Shown here: one piece after another, positions 28,331-64,000 of the stretch | How positions within the stretch are numbered: the stretch's first letter is position 1 | Layout of the letters: every line of letters begins with the position of its first letter | NCBI RefSeq assembly: GCF_043290135.1 | Contig: NC_134700.1 | Span: 238,810,088 to 238,874,087 of the forward strand | Reading direction: 5' to 3' | From: Rhipicephalus microplus | Lineage: Eukaryota > Arthropoda > Arachnida > Ixodida > Ixodidae | DNA: 64,000 nt | Made by a program: the position numbers and the translations under genes | Notes under the pieces: model-generated | Databases searched by the model: none | What the model was told of the DNA's origin: nothing | What the model saw: the letters and a program-made list of their open reading frames with translations, nothing else

Positions 28331-30492
28331 TAGTGCTATCTGTGATTTGTTAAGGGATCACTCTTAGTTCGGTGCGCAAGCGACTACACTATCGGGGACG
28401 TGCGGGCAGCGCGTCGCGTGCGTCCATTGCCTTCTTTGAACCACTCGAACACCTTAGGCAGAAGAATTCTGCATTCTGTACACAGTGCGAACTTCTACAA
28501 CATGGCCACAGGCTCCTTGAGCTATGTTTACGGCACACAATGATTGTATTTTATAAGTGAGTGTGCTTCTTGACACGACCAGGACCATCGTGCCCTGCTA
28601 CTTTCCTTCTCGAAAATGACTTATCCGTTTGTTTCTGGAGGAATTTATCTTCTCATCTCTTTCAGTTTTAGCACTTTCTATTCATCGGCGCATTTTTGTT
28701 GTTGACTTGTCCATTTATTCCTACTTATTTATATCTTTATCCCCTATTTCAATACTTTCCTCTAGAAAGAGAATGACCGGTGTTTTGCTCTTCATGGTGG
28801 CAGTTGTACTTCTTCGTCATCCTCGTAATGTATTATTATGCCTGGCTTTACAATTTGAATAATATCGCCTGTCTGTCGAAACTTTACTGAATGAAGTGCA
28901 CGCTGTTATACATAACAGCCACGTCGTCTAACCCAACATATTGTGCCAGACAACAACAAAATCGATTTCAAGTACGTGAAGACCCCTCTACGTGTGGAAA
29001 CGTCTCTGGACGCACTTGCTTTTCATTCGTCCTCATCCACATACAGTTGCCACAGGCACGGATCGAATCTTCTAGCTCTTTTCGATGCAGATTCGCCTTG
29101 TCTCACGCCTTCTAGACGATGCATGGATACACAAATAAGGAAAAAGAGTTCTGGCAAGTTTCTTCCCTGTCTTGCAGCAGAGCTTCTATTTGTAAGCGGG
29201 TTCGCTTCTTTCTGATCTTCGCGTAGCAAGAACTTATTTCCTCACCTATGTTGTTCCTGTTAATGACGGGATAGAAAAAAAAAATACGGTCGAACCAAAT
29301 CCTCCAACGACACGCCAGGAGCATCGAAAATATTCGGCTTCTGTTTATTTTTCGCCACTTTCCTACAGCCCGACACCGCTTTTGACAGCTGTGCCCGTTT
29401 CCACAGACACATTTTATTTTGCGTACGCCACGCGCCCCAGGTGGCAGGTGCGCGTGCTACACTTTGCCAGACCAAACTCGCGAAACAGCATCAACGTGGA
29501 ACAGCCAGGGAACAGTCATGCAGAAACTGTCTGGATGTTATTCGGAGGTGCTGAATCTGTGAGAGCTGCCTTCAAAACCGCAGGAGACGTTCGATAGGCG
29601 GCCAGGAACAGCACCCTCATTTCCATTTTTTTATTTCGCTTACCTGTTTTCTCCTCTTAATATGTATTCTTTTAGAAGCAGAAAAGAGCAGAGTGATTGT
29701 GTTTAGGCCCGGGAAAGGGGTAAGAATGTGGCTGCGATTTTCGTGTCACGCGCCCGATACGGCACACCGACAGAACCCGAAAAAACGTTCCGACAGAAGT
29801 ATAAGAATCAGTACCACACTAGATTGCAACACCGCTTTTATGCTTTTTGTGTGTGCGTCTTGAGTTAGACCGTACAGACCCGTCCTACACTCGGCGCTGA
29901 CTAAATCTGCATTCAGACTCTGCCGTGAACGCGTGTTGCCGAGGCAAGCAATGGTGGTTTCCATTTGAACTGGCTGTCTCAGATGCTATGTAATCCCTCG
30001 CTAGCATCAAAATTTCGAACTGACAGTGGTCGCTCGCCATGTCGTGCCACAGTAGTATTCGCAGCTTGAACTAGGTATACACAAGCAGGTCGGTGTTATT
30101 TGACTTAAAATGGCGGGACATGTGTTTTGCGCACTACTTCACGTGCACATATTCTGATACTTATTCCTTTATGATATTGGGTAGCCTGAACAACTCTTTT
30201 TTTTATCTGCGAAATTCTGATATCCTGTAGTAAGTGCAGAAGTATTTCTGTTGAAAAATGAGTGCTGGCCACTTTTGTCCTTGCTGGTTGCAATGAGCTG
30301 ACGCAAAACTGTAACATCCTTGCGGATTGAGTTTTGTGTCAGCTCATTAGGGCAGACCGGTGTTGTTGTCGAAGCAGATTTAAAAGAACCACATTGTCTA
30401 TGCTGTCGTCAGCTCGTCACGGAGGCGTGGTCGGAAAGTAATGCACTACAGCTAGAAAGTGTAGCGTACTTGCATTGATACGGCGCTGATTT
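28331..30492. other. No gene found
   Basis: Unremarkable mixed-composition sequence between the LINE tail and the MITE. Confidence 0.55.
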
Positions 30493-30494
30493 TA

Positions 30495-30976
30495 GAGAGT
30501 TTTAGTACTGCGTACGCTGCGTACTTGGCGGCGTTGCGTACGTAAGGACGCCACGTTCTGCGTTGTGCGCACGCGCAGACCGCAACACGCACGTATCGCA
30601 TTACGTACGCAGCCGCTGCGTACGCACGCATGAGATGCGTGCGTGCGTACGTATGAGGTGATCACGCCGCTCTGGAACAAGTTCGCGACAGCGCGAGACC
30701 TAGTTTTACAAAATGGCGGCATCGAAGGCAAGCACCGACCGGCTCCGTGGCTTAAAATATGGCCATAATCTCGCTATAACACTTGGATTGGCTCACATTG
30801 GCTGTCAACAACGCGTGCTTCTATTTTGATCTACCAGATGGCGCAACACGCTTCACGCTCGTTACGTACGCGGGCACTACGGCGTACTAAAAGCCGATTA
30901 GTGGCAAACGACGCCACGTAACGCAAGGCGCTTGCGTGATGCGTACGTAGCACCATTCCGCAGTACTAAAACTCTC
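30495..30976. mobile_element. MITE-like element with 18-bp TIRs and TA target duplication
   Basis: Perfect terminal inverted repeats GAGAGTTTTAGTACTGCG (30495-30512) and its complement (30959-30976), flanked by TA at 30493-30494 and 30977-30978. It is 482 bp long with no open frame that could be a transposase. Both subterminal regions are crowded with GCGTACG and CGTACG words. The TA duplication fits a Tc1/mariner-type or similar transposase acting in trans (inference). Confidence 0.8.
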
Positions 30977-30978
30977 TA

Positions 30979-32337
30979 TTGTTGCAAGCAAAGTGTTAGG
31001 TTAGATTGTAAGAGGCATGACAGAAAGATAGAAGCATGCTTGGTAGTCATGGGAAGTTACACACGGGCCCACATAAACGCGATGATTAGCAAACATTTGA
31101 ACGTAATCGATGATAATATGGGAAGTTTTAGGATCCAGAACAATGGTATAATTATGAGACGCACCGAAGGGCAGCTCTCCGCAAATGTCGAACACGCGGT
31201 GTTGTTAAACGTGCTCTGACATTGTGCCATGCAAAGGCCTCCAGCATATCTTCTCCGTAGAATTGTGACCACTGCGGCCATGATAGAACCTGCGACCCAC
31301 AGATGAGCACCGTTATTAGTGTACCGCCAAGGCCGATGGCAAAGTAATCAGCGGACCACTAAAATTTCGGCCACCTTCCCTCAATTCCCTAATTCCCTAG
31401 CCGCACATGCACCGAGGAGTAGCCACCGCCAAGCCGCGCCTACCGACGGAGACTATTCGCGCAGCCGCCGCACCTAGTTTGCCTAGCGTGGCGCGAGCCA
31501 AGTATGAGTGACAAAACGCCCGTGCTTCGATAGGGGAGGGGGGGGGGAGGCACAGCTTTGTGCTTTATTTTCTGGTGCTCGACTAGTGATATATATGCAA
31601 GGTCTCTGACAGGATGTAGTTCGACTCTACTCAGTCTAAGCCGAAGAGAGACCTATAGCATCAGCCATGAACGTCACGTCAGGTACCTACAAAACGAACG
31701 AGATTCCCTTTGTTCTAAGCTTCGCACGATTGGCGTGAACCTCATTTTGTTGGACCCTTGATTGGCCATTGGTATTGAATTGGCACATGTACACTTGTAT
31801 TGAAACTGTAAATTGTCATTTAGCAGGCATGCTAGTGGTGAGGAACCACTTGCTTATTTTGTGAGCGGCTGTCAGTCGCAACAGTATCGCCATTCAACAG
31901 ATAATGAATCCTCCTACGAAGACAAAGCTACTAAGAATTGTTGAGGACTGTTAGAAGCTTGTGCGTGACATGTACATAAAGTTTATAAAGTGGGTACAAG
32001 ACGCGAGGACAGTATAGGTGGATGATTGTTTAGGTACTATGGTGTGAGTAACATAGACACGGTAGTGTTTCAAGTTGACCAAAATAAGCTGCCTGAATTT
32101 TTACCTTTAACGGTGTGTAAAATAAAAAAAGGACTGCTTCTACTTGAAGTTTACGTGCAATTCAGAAATGTTTTCTGACCCGGACGTCTTTGAAATATTG
32201 AAATTTCCTCAAAACCTTGAAGTGTTTGTGTGTTCCTGGAAGTTCTTAGCCTGATGGGCAACGTATAGGGCCACGATGTTTGTATGTGTTGTTGTGGAAG
32301 CGTAACGATGTATTCACGAGTTAAAATTTAAACACAG
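30979..32337. other. Immediate upstream intron of the first receptor exon
   Basis: Since exon 1 enters in phase 1, this is intronic on the + strand. A G-run lies near 31536-31546. No additional exon was seen. Confidence 0.6.
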
Positions 32338-62567
<30,230 letters not shown>

Positions 62568-62939
62568 GTAATCAATTTATTTTTTGCTGGTTTGTGACGG
62601 CCAGATTCACGCCCTTTTCTCAGACATAGGCACGCTTTTTTTTCTTGGTGCGTGTGTGTTCTTGTTCCAAATTACCCTGGCGTTCACCTCTGTTAGCTGT
62701 GGTTTAAGCGTGCGAAGAAAGACACAAACAAACGCGGGACAAGCGCTTACTCCCAACTAAAAGATTTATTGAAAAGGGAATATTTCATACGCAACAAATA
62801 AACAACGCATGCGTGTGAAGGCAAATGGACTACCATGACAACACGAGAACAGTCAGTTAACAAGATCAGAAAGGCAATACGGAAACATAATCTAGAAATG
62901 GAAGCTCCTTTTCATGTAACATCACCGAAGGTTAGCTGA

Positions 62940-63090
62940 CGCACTCATCTGCTCTTTCTCGTATATGGAAAGCTTCCGTCAACTCACGAGTTAGTTGATT
63001 CTTGCCACGAATAACAACTTCAGTGTCGTAATAGTCAGAATAGCAGCCGCACTCTCCGCAGTGAACCGCGAGATACGATGCCCATCAAGA
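62940..63090 (-). pseudogene. Second Penelope-like GIY-YIG C-terminal fragment
   Basis: The minus strand reads LAVHCGECGCYSDYY, then RGKNQLTRELTEAFHIRERA, then DECVS and a stop near 62940. This is the extreme C-terminus of a Penelope-type endonuclease. Downstream on the same strand, to about 62705, a non-coding stretch ends with AAGCGCTTGTCCCGCGTTTG, resembling the terminal repeats noted elsewhere. Confidence 0.65.
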
Positions 63091-63663
63091 TTTCAAAGAT
63101 GAATCGTGCTAAGAGGAATATCGAAGAAACTACCCGTTTGACTTATATATGTACACTTTACCATAGTTAAACGAAATTGTGTAAAAGACGCCCATGGCGC
63201 AGTCTAAAAACATTTCGCTGTTTTGTACGACATTGCAGAGCATCTCTGTGCATGTGTGAAAAAATTGACTGCAGTTTATTTTTTTGTCTTTCTTCGTGCG
63301 TTTAAACCAAAGCTATACCATCCATATAAACCATGTAGCCCAAGTGTCGATTTTCTTACATTTTTGATGCTTACGCAAAAAAAAATATTTCAGCCATACA
63401 AAGTCACACTTTGCCGTCGTATTTCCATCTGTAATAAGTATTTTTAAAAAAAGTTTTTTTAGTTAATGATACCAAAAGGTAACAAAAAAATGGGGGGGAG
63501 GGGGAATAAAGCTTGGAAACAAATGCAGGCTGGAACCAGCAGCAAAGCTAATGTTTGACCAAGCCAAGTTTTGTTCGTATAGAGCCAAGAAACAAGCTAA
63601 GTTTACCTGTTTCTGATCATTTAAAAGCTTTTATGTCCTAAAACATTCAGCACAGTTGGTGAA
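63091..63663. other. No gene found
   Basis: AT-rich, with a G-run near 63492-63502. The 74-codon frame at 63223-63447 has no recognisable product. Confidence 0.55.
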
Positions 63664-63988
63664 AAGCATGCACACCGGCTATCAAGAGATAGCGTCGCGT
63701 GTTGCGCAGTAGTAGTGCGCAGTGCACCCACTTGCGCTCTTCAAAAGGGCCAGCCTGCACGCTACCAGAGAGAGAAGTGCCGCGGGGCTGCCACGAAGAA
63801 TGAATGCTATCAGCCGAGCTGGCTGAGTGCAGCTACCCGGAGATCATGGTGGCCACACTGCTGTCTTGTCCCAGGGCCAATCCCGGACGGGACGCAGGCT
63901 GTTCCCTTTGAAGAGCACAAGTGGGTGCACTGCGCACCGCTACTGCGCAACACGCGGTGTGACCTCTCGATAGCCGGTGCGCGTGCTT
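63664..63988. repeat. Inverted-repeat (foldback) element near the window end
   Basis: The left arm 63664-63758 and the right arm 63894-63988 are imperfect inverted copies: CACCGGCTATC, GCGTGTTGCGCAGTAG, GTGCGCAGTGCACCCACTTG and GCTCTTCAAA are shared, with a few substitutions and small indels. About 135 bp of unrelated sequence separates the arms. No open frame of note was found. Confidence 0.7.
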
Positions 63989-64000
63989 CCTACAAGGTTG

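Overview
The window looks like nuclear DNA of a hard tick, probably a metastriate such as Rhipicephalus. The evidence is several copies of a tRNA-headed SINE that matches the tick Ruka family, fragments of Penelope-like and LINE retroelements of the kind common in ticks, long simple-sequence tracts, and one invertebrate-type multi-exon gene with kilobase-scale introns. Nothing bacterial is visible: no operons, rRNA genes, intact tRNA genes or CRISPR.

The only host gene I can support lies on the + strand from 32338 to at least 62567. Ten exons with good splice sites join in frame into about 688 residues: five immunoglobulin domains, one fibronectin type III domain, one membrane span and the start of a cytoplasmic tail. 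Domain order, the TWW motif of Ig2, the LRLG / EGMDVYFEC / SNQSL signature of Ig4 and the YAPVC entry to Ig5 place it in the Sidestep (Side) family. In Drosophila these are cell-surface partners of Beat proteins in axon guidance and synaptic matching. Neither end is complete: the signal-peptide exon lies upstream (unrecognised or outside the window) and most of the cytoplasmic tail lies downstream. Every coding intron except the one inside Ig3 and the last one is phase 1.

Positions 1-32337 carry no recognisable host exon. They hold SINEs, GATA-type and CA-type microsatellites, a LINE RNase H fragment (11190-11663), a LINE C-terminal fragment (27968-28330, minus), a coding-like minus-strand remnant with one internal stop (21836-22575) and a clean TA-flanked MITE with 18-bp terminal inverted repeats (30495-30976).

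The introns of the Side-like gene are full of insertions. They include an RTE-type LINE tail (36637-37440), a transposon-like coding remnant split by a Ruka SINE (42894-43621), a foldback element with perfect 75-bp arms (43648-43832), a dead Penelope GIY-YIG region (44240-44770), a non-autonomous LTR retrotransposon whose 3' LTR contains a nested Ruka SINE (48450-51081), another intact Ruka (60845-61069), a second Penelope fragment (62940-63090), and an inverted-repeat element at the right edge (63664-63988). Six SINE insertions have target-site duplications visible by eye.

I see no new enzymatic or defence system. The most informative items are the reconstructed receptor with a 65-nt half-domain exon and a 28-nt candidate microexon, the nested and datable insertions, and the long perfect palindrome.
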